Shown: piece by piece, positions 31,710 to 39,772 of the stretch
Position numbering within the stretch: the first letter of the stretch is position 1
Layout of the letters: every line of letters begins with the position of its first letter
Notes under the pieces: generated by a model
The model's input: only the letters and a program-made list of their open reading frames with translations
Databases searched by the model: none
What the model was told of the DNA's origin: nothing
Assembly: GCA_046351215.1 (NCBI GenBank)
Contig: JAXLYX010000005.1
Coordinates: forward strand, 124,001-188,000
DNA: 64,000 nt
Origin: JAXLYX01 sp046351215
GTDB taxonomy: Bacteria > Myxococcota_A > Polyangia > Polyangiales > Houyiibacteriaceae
Direction of reading: 5' to 3'
Position numbers and translations under genes: made by a program

Positions 31710-33079
31710 GCACGCGGACGCGGATCGAGCGGGTCGACCGCCCGCTCCCGACCCTCGTCGCCCTCGCGCTGCACCACGACGGCCGCCGCGAGGTCCTGCT
31801 GCTCTCCTACGACCCTCACGCGTTCGGCGCCGCCCTCGTCGACGAGAGGCCGCGTGGACGTGGCGTCGACGCGATCGGCCGCAAGCTCCGACTCGAGCTC
31901 GAGGGCAGGACCCTCGCGGGGCTCGCGATCGCTCGCGATCGCCTCGTGCTCTCGGTCGAGGCGGCAGGAGAGCGCAGGGTGCTCGTCGTCGGCCACGATC
32001 GACGCATCCCCTTCCTCGCGCTCCTCGACGGGGACGGCGAGCGCATGGTCGCCCACGGACAGCTTCCGGACGATCTCGCGGTCGAACCGGCTCCGGGCCC
32101 CTTCGACACGGAGGCCCTCCGGGCGATCGGCCCGACGCTCCTCGCCCGCGTGCTCGCGGCGAGCACCGAAGCGCGACGCAAGGCCGCGCGCGATGCGATG
32201 AGGAAGGCGATCGAGCGCCAACGCCGCAAGATCGCCGCGATCGAGGCCGACGCGGCCCGCGCCGAATCGACCGAGGGGCTCCGTGCGGACGGCTCCGCGA
32301 TCCTGGCCGCCCTGCACACGATGAGGCCGGGCCAGACGGAGCTGCGGGTGCCGGACTACGCGTCGGCGGAGGGCCTCGACCGCACGATCGCCCTCGACCC
32401 GGCGAAGTCTCCTCGGCTCGTGGCCGAGGCGCTGTTCCACAAGGCACGACGTCTCGAGAAAGGCGTCGCGATCGCCACGCAGCGCTGGGAGGCCTCGATG
32501 CGCGATCTCGAGCGGCTCGAGGCCCTCCGTGACGCGATCGCCGGAGCCGGCACCTCCGGCGAGCTCGAGGCCGCGATCGCCAGGGCGGAGGCGATCGGAA
32601 TCCGGATCGAGAGCGCCGAGCAGACGGCGAAGCGCCGCGCCAAGCCCGCGCCCCGCCTGCCCTTCAAGCGCTACGTCTCCATCCGTGGATGGTCGATCTG
32701 GGTGGGTCGCGGGGCGGCCGACAACGACGAGCTCACGCTCCGGCACGCGCGGCCGCACCACCTCTTCCTGCACGCCCGCGGAGTGCCCGGCTCGCACGTG
32801 ATCATCCCCGTTCCCAAGGGAATCAAGGCCGATCCGGAGACCGTGCTCGATGCAGCGACCCTGGCGGCCCACTTCTCGGACGCCCGGGGCCAGACGATCG
32901 TCGAGGTGCAGACCGCCGAGCGCCGCCACGTGCACAAGCGCCGCGGCTCCGCCCCCGGCGCCGTGATCGTCGAGCGGGAGAAGGTGATCCCCCTACGCCT
33001 CGAGGGCGATCGCCTCGCGCGGCTCCTCTCGACCGAAGGCCACAAGGGCGACCAGGACGCGTCCCTGCCCCGGAATTGA
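31706..33079 (+). CDS. NFACT-family protein (RqcH/Fibronectin-binding A-like)
   Basis: A 457-residue member of the family that includes RqcH, the ribosome quality-control factor that adds C-terminal Ala tails to stalled nascent chains. A shortened, diverged NFACT-N region is followed by a coiled coil (about 155-300) and the NFACT-R domain (about 320-440: IWVGRGAADNDELTLRHARP, HARGVPGSHVII, LAAHFSDARG). Family members are usually 550-600 aa. I cannot find the conserved Asp-Arg motif of NFACT-N, so tailing activity is uncertain. It overlaps the DUF72-like gene by 4 nt. Confidence 0.8.
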   Translation: MSTRTRIERVDRPLPTLVALALHHDGRREVLLLSYDPHAFGAALVDERPRGRGVDAIGRKLRLELEGRTLAGLAIARDRLVLSVEAAGERRVLVVGHDRRIPFLALLDGDGERMVAHGQLPDDLAVEPAPGPFDTEALRAIGPTLLARVLAASTEARRKAARDAMRKAIERQRRKIAAIEADAARAESTEGLRADGSAILAALHTMRPGQTELRVPDYASAEGLDRTIALDPAKSPRLVAEALFHKARRLEKGVAIATQRWEASMRDLERLEALRDAIAGAGTSGELEAAIARAEAIGIRIESAEQTAKRRAKPAPRLPFKRYVSIRGWSIWVGRGAADNDELTLRHARPHHLFLHARGVPGSHVIIPVPKGIKADPETVLDAATLAAHFSDARGQTIVEVQTAERRHVHKRRGSAPGAVIVEREKVIPLRLEGDRLARLLSTEGHKGDQDASLPRN

Positions 33080-33082
33080 CAA

Positions 33083-33108
33083 CGCCCCAGGAGGAACCCC
33101 CTGGGGCG
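33083..33108 (+). terminator. Hairpin after the NFACT gene
   Basis: A 9-bp stem CGCCCCAGG/CCTGGGGCG with an 8-nt loop, starting 4 nt after the stop codon. There is no T tract. Confidence 0.6.
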
Positions 33109-33208
33109 CTGTGGTGGCCTCCGTCGGTGACGGTCGAGCCGCCACAGACGTCGGGTCGTTGGAATCTACATCACCTCGCGGCGACGCCGTCTCCGGTCGA
33201 CCCTCGGA

Positions 33209-33232
33209 GGGCGGAACCAAGAAGTCCCGCCC
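33209..33232 (-). terminator. Hairpin after the histone-like gene
   Basis: An 8-bp stem (33209-33216 with 33225-33232, one G-T pair) and 8-nt loop, 16 nt beyond the minus-strand stop at 33248. Confidence 0.5.
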
Positions 33233-33247
33233 TACACCGACGGAGTT

Positions 33248-33505
33248 TCAGCCCTCCGACGAGGCGGGCGCGGGCGCAGCCGAGGCCTTGCGGGCCTTGC
33301 GCGCACCCTTCTTGGCAGCCTTCTTGGCGGCCTTCTTCGGCGCCTTCTTGGCAGCCTTCTTGGCAGCCTTCTTCGGCGCCTTCTTGGCAGCCTTCTTGGC
33401 AGCCTTCTTCGGCGCCTTCTTGGCGGCCTTCTTCGGCGCCTTCTTGGCGGCCTTCTTGGCGGGCTTCTTCTTCGCGGCCTTCTTGGCCTTCTTCGCTTCT
33501 GCCAT
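33248..33505 (-). CDS. Histone H1-like Lys/Ala/Pro-rich protein
   Basis: An 85-residue protein made almost wholly of AKKAAKKAPKK-type repeats (residues 5-70), with a short Ala/Pro/Ser/Glu end. This resembles the C-terminal tail of eukaryotic linker histone H1 and bacterial H1-like proteins that bind DNA non-specifically and compact it. There is no globular domain. It starts at ATG 33505 with an excellent GGAGGAGGT 6 nt upstream, and a near-perfect sigma-70 promoter lies 39 bp upstream, suggesting strong expression. The DNA is a tandem repeat and may vary in length between strains. Confidence 0.8.
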   Translation of the reverse strand: MAEAKKAKKAAKKKPAKKAAKKAPKKAAKKAPKKAAKKAAKKAPKKAAKKAAKKAPKKAAKKAAKKGARKARKASAAPAPASSEG

Positions 33506-34144
33506 GGTGACCTCCTCCGGTGGGGTCTGACTTAACGACCACTAGCGTATTGTCACGTCATTTCATGTGTCAAGCGCCAGCGCCCGCTAATTCACACATA
33601 ACTTTGCTTCATTTTTCAAAAAAAGGCGCGAGGAAAAATCACAAGTATTCGGATTTCCAGTATTTTTCGGCTGTATCGATCCGGTTTCGGAGCGGCCGGA
33701 TCGGGGGTGAGAAAAATGCATTCGGGGGGGATCGAGGGTGGCACCTCGACGATCTCGGGGTGCGATCCCGGCGCCCAAGATCGGATCTTTCCCCACCCCG
33801 CAGGGTGATGGAGATCACCAAGATCTCTCGAATTGCGCGAAAAAACGCGTATCGAGCCTGATCGCGTCCCCGCCCGGGGGTGGCAAGGGGGGATGCAAGA
33901 GGGAATCGAACGGTCCCGTTCCGACCCTCGGGATCCCTCTCCCGGGCGCCCCCCGAGCCACGGCGCCGCTCGTGCGGATCACCTTCGATTCCAGGACGAT
34001 CCGCGTGGCGTCCTCGTCCGGAAGCGCGCGGATCTTGCACACCGTTGCCATCCGGATCGCGGGGGCGCAGGAGTCGCCACGAGTGGTATGGTGCCCGCGG
34101 CGGTTGGCCCCCGGGCGCCGCCCCAAGGGATCGAGGAGAAGGAC
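33506..34144. other. Intergenic region with AT-rich island
   Basis: About 640 bp without a convincing gene. The first ~180 bp (33530-33715) is far richer in A and T than the rest of the window, including runs of A and T around 33614-33650. It contains the promoter of the histone-like gene. The remainder returns to high G+C; only GAGGAGAAGGAC, the ribosome binding site of the OmpA-type gene, is recognisable. Confidence 0.6.
33544..33573 (-). promoter_or_regulatory. Strong sigma-70-type promoter of the histone-like gene
   Basis: On the minus strand a perfect TTGACA (33568-33573), 18-bp spacer and TACGCT (33544-33549). Transcription would start near 33537, leaving about 30 nt of leader with a strong ribosome binding site. 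Confidence 0.7.
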
Positions 34145-35032
34145 ATGCGAACCACGACTTGGAATTGGCTACTGGCGATCGCCCTCGTGGGCTCCGCGGC
34201 CTGCGGGCCGAGCCAGGAGGAGTACGACGCTCAGGTGAGGACGGTGGCCGAGCTCCGGAACCAGCTCGCGGAGGCCACCACCCAGCGCGAGGCCCTCGAG
34301 GCCCGCCTCAACGAGCTCACGGCCAGCAACAACACGATGTCGGAGCAGCTCCGCGCGCTCGGCGCGACGAACGAGCAGCTCCAGGGGCAGACCCAGAACC
34401 TCCAGAACACCCTGACCGAGACGCAGCGGGCCCTCGAAGAGCTCCGCGAGCGCGAGCGTCAGGCCCAGGCGCGCCTCGCGACGTTCCGCAGCCTCCTCGA
34501 GCGCTTCCGCTCCATGATCGAGAGCGGACGCCTCCGCGTCCGCGTCGTCCGCAACCGCATGGTCGTCGAGCTGCCCGCCGGCGTCCTCTTCGACTCGGGC
34601 AGCGATCGCCTGAAGCCCGATGGTCAGCAGATCCTCCGCGAGACGGCCTCGATCCTCCGCGACATCCCGGACCGCGAGTTCCAGGTCGCGGGCCACACGG
34701 ACAACATCCCCGTGAGCGGACGCGGCGGGAACTGGGCCCTCAGCACGGCGCGAGCGGTCACGGTCGCGCAGTTCCTCATCGACAACCAGGTCCCGGCGAA
34801 CCGCCTCTCGGCGGCCGGCTACGCCGATACCCAGCCGGTCGCCGACAACTCGACCGACGCGGGCCGACAGCAGAACCGCCGCATCGAGATCGCCCTCGTG
34901 CCGAACCTCAACGAGCTCCCGGACCTGAGCTCGCTCCAGAACGCGACCGCCACGCCGGCCGCGACCCCGGCGCCGTCGGCGACGCCCGCAGCGACGCCGG
35001 CGCCCGCTCCGGCTGCCCCCGCCCCTCGCTGA
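34145..35032 (+). CDS. OmpA-family lipoprotein (Pal-like) with coiled coil
   Basis: A 295-residue outer-membrane lipoprotein. The signal ends in lipobox SAAC (Cys20). Residues about 24-125 form a long coiled coil (repeated Leu/Glu/Gln/Arg heptads). Residues about 140-260 are an OmpA/MotB peptidoglycan-binding domain (LFDSGSDRLKPDGQQIL; GHTDNIPVSGRGG; NWALSTARA; QNRRIEIAL). The tail is an Ala/Thr/Pro low-complexity stretch. It probably ties the outer membrane to peptidoglycan. Ribosome binding site GAGGAGAAGGAC. Confidence 0.88.
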   Translation: MRTTTWNWLLAIALVGSAACGPSQEEYDAQVRTVAELRNQLAEATTQREALEARLNELTASNNTMSEQLRALGATNEQLQGQTQNLQNTLTETQRALEELRERERQAQARLATFRSLLERFRSMIESGRLRVRVVRNRMVVELPAGVLFDSGSDRLKPDGQQILRETASILRDIPDREFQVAGHTDNIPVSGRGGNWALSTARAVTVAQFLIDNQVPANRLSAAGYADTQPVADNSTDAGRQQNRRIEIALVPNLNELPDLSSLQNATATPAATPAPSATPAATPAPAPAAPAPR

Positions 35033-35043
35033 GCGCGCGGAGC

Positions 35044-35072
35044 GCCCCGGCAGGACACCCTCCTGCCGGGGC
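35044..35072 (+). terminator. Hairpin after the OmpA-family gene
   Basis: A perfect 11-bp stem GCCCCGGCAGG/CCTGCCGGGGC with a 7-nt loop, 12 nt after the stop. Confidence 0.7.
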
Positions 35073-35099
35073 TCCCCAATTGAGGTCCAAGTCACATTG

Positions 35100-35128
35100 T
35101 TGCGAGGGCGACGCTTTGCGGCTATGAT
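35100..35128 (+). promoter_or_regulatory. Sigma-70-type promoter upstream of carD
   Basis: TTGCGA (35100-35105), 17-bp spacer, TATGAT (35123-35128). It implies a long 5' leader of about 155 nt before the carD start at 35291. Confidence 0.55.
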
Positions 35129-35290
35129 GCCGGCACCTCGCGGTCTGCGTCGTTGCAGCCCGAGCGCCGCGTCCCCGCGGGAGCAGTCTCCGAGAACATC
35201 GTGGCGCTCTGAGAAGTACGACGACGAATTCCGGCCTCCGCGTGGCCCCGACGGGTCGCGCTGGAGAAGTCATCACGAAGAGGAGTCCGT

Positions 35291-35794
35291 ATGCAGGCGG
35301 GTGAGCACCAGTTCAAGGTGGGAGACAAGGCCGTCTATCCGGCTCAGGGTGTCGCCGAGGTCGTCTCCATCGAAGAGAAGGACATCGCCGGCAACCGTCA
35401 GAAGTTCTACGTGCTCCGCATCCTGGACACGGACCGGAAGATCCTGGTCCCCGTCGACAACGCCAAGAACGTCGGCCTCCGTCCGCCGATCTCGGAGTCC
35501 GACATCCGCGAGATCTTCGCGATCCTGAAGGAGCGGACCGTCGCCTTCGACAACCAGACGTGGAACCGCCGCTACCGCGGGTTCATGGACAAGATCAAGA
35601 CCGGATACGTCTTCGACGTCGCCGAGGTCATGCGCGATCTGTACCGCCTGAAGCAGGTGAAGAGCCTGTCGTTCGGCGAGCGCCGGATGCTCGAGACGGC
35701 GCGCGCGCTGATCGTCAAGGAGATCGCCGTCGCCCGCCGCAAGAGCGAGGACAAGGTCCAGGCGGAGATCGAGAAGATCTTCGAGACCAACTGA
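35291..35794 (+). CDS. CarD/CdnL-family transcription regulator
   Basis: A 167-residue protein. An N-terminal Tudor-like RNA polymerase-interacting domain (FKVGDKAVYPAQGVAEVVSI; KFYVLRILDTDRKILVP) is followed by an all-helical DNA-binding domain (NRRYRGFMDKIKTG; SFGERRMLETARALIVKEIA). In Myxococcus xanthus the CdnL protein binds the RNA polymerase beta subunit and stabilises open complexes at rRNA and other sigma-A promoters. Length and both domains match CdnL rather than the longer CarD. Ribosome binding site AGAGGAG precedes ATG 35291. Confidence 0.92.
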   Translation: MQAGEHQFKVGDKAVYPAQGVAEVVSIEEKDIAGNRQKFYVLRILDTDRKILVPVDNAKNVGLRPPISESDIREIFAILKERTVAFDNQTWNRRYRGFMDKIKTGYVFDVAEVMRDLYRLKQVKSLSFGERRMLETARALIVKEIAVARRKSEDKVQAEIEKIFETN

Positions 35795-35863
35795 GGGCAC
35801 TTTACAGGGGACGACGCGCTCGGTGATCCTCGGACCCGGGCGCGTCGCGCCGTTTGCACTCTC

Positions 35864-36412
35864 GTGATCCTTCCCCTCACGCTTCGATTGATCGTCTGGC
35901 CCGAGAAGGGCTGGACCGAGCTCGTCTCCGCCTGCGAGAGCGGTGACGGGCTGCCGGCGGCTTCCCTCCACGGAGCCCTGGCCGGCATCGTTTCCGTCGT
36001 CTCGACGCTGATCGGCTCCTCGTTCCTGCCGAGCGCGACCGTTCCCAGGGTCGTCGCCCAGACGCTCGCCGCCGCGGCGGGCTACGTCGGTGCAGTCGTG
36101 GTCGCGACCAGCCTCCCGCCGAAGATGCTCGGCGTTTCGGACGACGACGTGGATCTGGTTCCCCGCTTCGCTGCCTCGGCATGCCTGCCGACGGCGCTCG
36201 GCGGCTTGTTCAACTTCGTGCCCCTCGTGGGCCTAACACTCGTGTGGATTCTGGCCGGGGCGGTTCTCACCTACCGCTCCGCGCTCATCGGCGCCGAAAC
36301 CCTCCTGCGTCTCCCCGCCGAGACGCAGCGACGTGCGGCCAGCACCCTCGTCTTCGCGACGAGCGTACCCGTGCTGATCACGACGGCCTTCCGCTTCGCG
36401 ATCAACCAATGA
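35864..36412 (+). CDS. Yip1-like integral membrane protein
   Basis: A 182-residue protein with about five hydrophobic segments (e.g. GALAGIVSVVSTLIGSSFL, VAQTLAAAAGYVGAVVVATS, GLTLVWILAGAVLTYRSAL). The arrangement is reminiscent of Yip1-domain proteins, but similarity is weak. It starts with GTG 35864; no clear ribosome binding site is visible, so the exact start is uncertain. It lies between carD and rng on the same strand. Function unknown. Confidence 0.6.
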   Translation: MILPLTLRLIVWPEKGWTELVSACESGDGLPAASLHGALAGIVSVVSTLIGSSFLPSATVPRVVAQTLAAAAGYVGAVVVATSLPPKMLGVSDDDVDLVPRFAASACLPTALGGLFNFVPLVGLTLVWILAGAVLTYRSALIGAETLLRLPAETQRRAASTLVFATSVPVLITTAFRFAINQ

Positions 36413-36473
36413 GGGAGGGACGGATGAACGGAGAGCGACTCGCCGGGAGGTCACACGAATCCTAGGGATTCAG

Positions 36474-38000
36474 ATGGCCAAGAACACCCTGCTCATCAAC
36501 GTCGACATCGGAGAGACGCGGGTGGGCCTCGTCGAGAACGGAATCCTCGGCGAGCTCTACATCGAACGCCGGCGGGATCGCTCCCCGGTGGGCAACGTCT
36601 ACGTCGGACGCGTGACCCGGGTCCTGCCGGGCATGCAGGCCGCGTTCGTCGACATCGGGCTCGATCGCGCCGCGTTCCTCCACGTCGAGGATCTCACGCC
36701 GCCGAAGGACTTCGAGAAGCTCGCGGACGAGAACGGCGGCTCCTCGGAGGAGGACGCCGAGGGCGACAAGCGCCCGAGCCGTCTCTCGCGCAAGACCCCG
36801 ATCCGCGACGTGCTGAAGGAAGGCCAGAGCCTCACGGTCCAGGTCTCGAAGGGCCCCATCGGCACGAAGGGCGCGCGCGTCACCGGCCACGTGGCCCTCC
36901 CCGGTCGCTACGTCGTCTACATGCCGACGGTCGAGCACATCGGCGTGAGCAAGCGCATCGGCAACGAGAAGGAGCGCAAGCGCCTCAAGGAGGTCATCGA
37001 GAGCATCAAGCCCCCCACGGGTGGCGTGGTGGTCCGGACCGTCGCCCAGGGCCTCACGAAGAAGCAGCTCAAGGCCGACATCGGCTACCTCGTGAAGGCC
37101 TGGGAGCAGACCCAGCAGAAGATCGCGCTGAAGAAGAAGCCGCCCCAGCTCGTGCACGAGGAGCCCGACATCGTGCTCCGCGCAGCGCGCGACATGTTCA
37201 ACGAGGACGTGCACGAGATCATCGTGGACGACCCGAACGAGTTCAAGCGCGTGAAGGAGTTCCTCGAGGCCTTCCTCCCGGAGCGCGCGGACGACGTGAA
37301 GCTCTACGAGGGCAGCGAGCCGCTCTTCGACGAATACGGGATCGAGGACGAGATCGCGCGCGCGCTCGCCCGCAAGGTGCCCCTGCCTTCGGGCGGCTAC
37401 CTGATCATCGATCAGGCCGAGGCGCTCACCGCGATCGACGTCAACACCGGCCGGTTCACGGGCAAGGGCAAGGACGTCGAGGAGACGATCTTCCAGACCA
37501 ACGTCGAGGCCGTCCGCGAGATCGCCTACCAGCTCCGCTTCCGCAACATCGGCGGCCTCATCGTGCTCGACTTCATCGACATGGAGAAGCCGCAGCACCG
37601 CGACAAGGTCTACAAGGAGCTCGTCGAGGTCCTGAAGAAGGACAAGGCGAAGACCACCGCCGTGCGCATCAGCGAGCTCGGTCTCGTCGAGATGACGCGC
37701 AAGCGCACGCACGAGTCGCTCGGCCGCACCCTCTACGAGCCCTGCTTCTTCTGCGACGGGACGGGGCACCTGCAGTCGAAGCACACGATCTGCCACGAGA
37801 TCTTCCGTCAGATGCGCCGCGAGAAGGACGCGCTCCCCGGCTACAAGATCACGATCAACGCGCACCCTGCCGTCTGCGACATGCTGCAGCGGGAGGAGCG
37901 CGCCGCGCTGCAGGAGGCCGAGAAGCGCTTCCAGCGGCGTATCGTGCTTTCGCCGCGGAAGGACTATCATCTGGAGCAGTTCGACCTGACTCCGGGCTGA
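36474..38000 (+). CDS. rng: Ribonuclease G (Rne/Rng family)
   Basis: A 508-residue endoribonuclease for rRNA 5' maturation and mRNA decay. It has an N-terminal S1 domain (NVYVGRVTRVLPGMQAAFVD), interrupted by an acidic insertion near residues 84-100, then RNase H-like and DNase I-like parts. The metal-binding catalytic site is DQAEALTAIDVNTGRFTGKG with downstream LDFIDME. The Zn-link region reads CFFCDGTGHL, keeping the two Cys of the CPxC dimer motif. It has no RNase E-type C-terminal scaffold. Length matches RNase G. Confidence 0.94.
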   Translation: MAKNTLLINVDIGETRVGLVENGILGELYIERRRDRSPVGNVYVGRVTRVLPGMQAAFVDIGLDRAAFLHVEDLTPPKDFEKLADENGGSSEEDAEGDKRPSRLSRKTPIRDVLKEGQSLTVQVSKGPIGTKGARVTGHVALPGRYVVYMPTVEHIGVSKRIGNEKERKRLKEVIESIKPPTGGVVVRTVAQGLTKKQLKADIGYLVKAWEQTQQKIALKKKPPQLVHEEPDIVLRAARDMFNEDVHEIIVDDPNEFKRVKEFLEAFLPERADDVKLYEGSEPLFDEYGIEDEIARALARKVPLPSGGYLIIDQAEALTAIDVNTGRFTGKGKDVEETIFQTNVEAVREIAYQLRFRNIGGLIVLDFIDMEKPQHRDKVYKELVEVLKKDKAKTTAVRISELGLVEMTRKRTHESLGRTLYEPCFFCDGTGHLQSKHTICHEIFRQMRREKDALPGYKITINAHPAVCDMLQREERAALQEAEKRFQRRIVLSPRKDYHLEQFDLTPG

Positions 38001-38017
38001 ATCGGGCTCGAACGGCG

Positions 38018-38047
38018 GGCGGGGGGGCGACCGTCGCCCGCCCCGCC
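38018..38047 (+). terminator. GC-rich hairpin after rng
   Basis: A 12-bp stem with one bulged base (38018-38029 with 38035-38047) and loop ACCGT, 17 nt after the stop; the PilZ gene starts 12 nt later. Confidence 0.5.
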
Positions 38048-38059
38048 GAGGGGGACGGG

Positions 38060-38398
38060 ATGGGCGACGACGATCAGCGGCAAGGGGGCCGCGTCACGAT
38101 CAACAAGGAGTTCGAGTCGTTCGACGCGTTCATCCACGAATACGTGACGAACATCTCGAAGTCCGGCGCCTTCATCAAGTCGAAGAACCCGCTGCCCATC
38201 GGCACGCGGGTCGACCTCCGCTTCACCGTGATCATGGACGACGTCGAGACCATCGAGGGCATCGGCGAGGTCGTCCGCGTCCAGAAGGATCCGCCGGGCA
38301 TGGGCGTCGTGTTCACGGAGCTCTCCCAGTACTCGCAGCACCTCTTGGCCCGCCTCCTCACGGGAGGCGGGCGTTCCACCGCCCCGTCGGACGACTGA
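38060..38398 (+). CDS. PilZ-domain protein
   Basis: A 112-residue single-domain protein of the myxobacterial PilZ type: FIHEYVTNISKSGAFIKSKN, LPIGTRVDLRFTVI and GEVVRVQKDPPGMGVVF. The canonical c-di-GMP motifs are partly degenerate: NISKSGAF replaces DxSxxG and a clear RxxxR is missing. Ligand binding is therefore doubtful; it may act by protein contact. It is followed after one base by the J-domain gene. Confidence 0.8.
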   Translation: MGDDDQRQGGRVTINKEFESFDAFIHEYVTNISKSGAFIKSKNPLPIGTRVDLRFTVIMDDVETIEGIGEVVRVQKDPPGMGVVFTELSQYSQHLLARLLTGGGRSTAPSDD

Positions 38399-38399
38399 C

Positions 38400-38813
38400 G
38401 TGGGGCTCTTCGATCGCTTCGCCGGAAAGGGCCCCCGGACCGTGGACCTCCGTGATCTCCGCTTCGGCCGCTCGCAGAAGACGCTCGCCGAGCTCTCGGA
38501 CGAGGAGCTCGAGGAGGAGCTACTCCGTCGGCGCCGTGCGCGCGCCCAGGGCCGCGCCGAGGTCGGTCCCGTCGCGCGTACGGCCGACAAGGACAACCCG
38601 GAGCGCAAGCAGCTCCTCCAGTGGTACGCGAACCTCGAGCTGCCGCCCTTCGCCTCGCTCGACGAGGTCCGCAAGGCGTACCGCGACCTGATGAAGCGCT
38701 ACCACCCGGACCGCCACGCCACGGATCCCGAGCGCCAGCGCATCGCCACCGAGCTCGCGCAGTCGCTCACGCGCGCCTACGAGAGCCTCACGGCCTACCT
38801 CGAGAAGCGCTGA
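38400..38813 (+). CDS. J-domain (DnaJ-like) protein
   Basis: A 137-residue protein with a charged N-terminal half (LSDEELEEELLRRRRARAQG) and a C-terminal J domain (about 70-135) with the HPD motif in KRYHPDRHAT, needed to stimulate DnaK ATPase. There are no Gly/Phe or zinc-finger regions, so it is a specialised co-chaperone rather than DnaJ itself. It starts with GTG 38400, one base after the PilZ stop. Its 3' end overlaps the converging sulfotransferase-like gene by 19 nt. Confidence 0.82.
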   Translation: MGLFDRFAGKGPRTVDLRDLRFGRSQKTLAELSDEELEEELLRRRRARAQGRAEVGPVARTADKDNPERKQLLQWYANLELPPFASLDEVRKAYRDLMKRYHPDRHATDPERQRIATELAQSLTRAYESLTAYLEKR

Positions 38814-39772
38814 GCGTCCGATTCTTCCGAGGCGCGCGAGCGCCGAGCCAGCTCGGCCGTCATTCCCTGGAAATGGCGCGCGACGAGCTCGACGAGCATC
38901 GGATCCGCCGGGACGTCCGGCTCCGCGTAGCGTCGTTCCGGATGCTTGGCGTCGAGGCGCGCGCGCTCGGCAAGGCGCTCGTGGACCTGCTCGTCGAGCT
39001 CCAGGTCGAAATGAGCGGCGATCCGCGCGAGACCGGGCCACGGGAGCTCGGCATGGTCGACGAAGAGCCCCGACTCGGCTTCGTCCGTCGCGAGCATCGC
39101 GCGCGTGAGCGCGGCGAGGACGGTGGTCGCGTACTCCTCGAACGGCATCCGGAACGGTCCGTCGGGTGGCAGGCCGAGGCGCGCGGGATCGATCGCGCCC
39201 GGCAGGAGACGACCGCCGATGTGCTCGAGGTTCTTCGCGAGGACCCTCACAGGGTCGCGGTGGAGGAAGACCCGAGGTGTCGTGGGGAACGCACTGCGCA
39301 AGAGCTCGTGGTCGAGGGCCTGCGTGGCTTCGACCTTGAGCACCGCACGGGATGCGTGAGGTGCCGCCATGGCATGCACGAGGGCCCGCAGGAGCCGGAC
39401 GCGCGTGTCCCGGTCGAGGCGATCGGGAGCTCCGCGGAGGGCGAATTCGAGGCAGGTCGGCTCCGCGAGCGCGACGCAGTCGGGGACGAGCGAGAGACAC
39501 TGGGTGACGAGCGTCGAGCCGCACCGGGATTGGTGGAAGACGAGCCCCACGAGCCGAGGAGGCGCGGGCACGAGCGCCTCGAGCTCCCCCAGGCCAATCG
39601 TCCTCCGCAGCAGAAGGGAAGCCGGATTCCGCAACCAACGCTCGACGTCCATGTCGAAGAGCGGCTGGGCGAGGCCCCGCTCCTCGAACGCCACGAGCTC
39701 GACGAGTGGGCTCCCCTCGGCGTCGAAGCGCACGTGCACGGGGGACCAGCGCACGACGGTGTCGCCGCTCAT
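38795..39772 (-). CDS. Sulfotransferase-fold protein 1
   Basis: A 325-residue protein of the sulfotransferase superfamily (Sulfotransfer_3-like). The P-loop-like PAPS 5'-phosphosulfate site is GLVFHQSRCGSTLVTQCL (SRCGSTL at 82-88). A 3'-phosphate-type segment, PRVFLHRDPVRVLAKN, has Lys where the usual Ser would lie (RDPxxVxxS), so donor binding may differ. It shares its N-terminal FD-V-RWL region and P-loop with the protein at 40623-41609, so the two are paralogues. I chose ATG 39772 because it overlaps the Nif11-like stop by 4 nt (ATGA); ATG 39781 is a possible alternative. Acceptor unknown. Confidence 0.72.
   Translation of the reverse strand: MSGDTVVRWSPVHVRFDAEGSPLVELVAFEERGLAQPLFDMDVERWLRNPASLLLRRTIGLGELEALVPAPPRLVGLVFHQSRCGSTLVTQCLSLVPDCVALAEPTCLEFALRGAPDRLDRDTRVRLLRALVHAMAAPHASRAVLKVEATQALDHELLRSAFPTTPRVFLHRDPVRVLAKNLEHIGGRLLPGAIDPARLGLPPDGPFRMPFEEYATTVLAALTRAMLATDEAESGLFVDHAELPWPGLARIAAHFDLELDEQVHERLAERARLDAKHPERRYAEPDVPADPMLVELVARHFQGMTAELARRSRASEESDAQRFSR

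Noticed and set aside
33260..33500. Tandem repeats in the histone-like gene as a possible CRISPR or satellite
   Set aside because: The repeats encode AKKAAKKAPKK in frame, with a strong ribosome binding site and promoter; a coding repeat explains them.
33506..34144. A tRNA or small RNA gene in the large intergenic region
   Set aside because: I looked for a T-loop GGTTCRA pattern and cloverleaf pairing and saw none. A covariance-model search would be needed to exclude other small RNAs.
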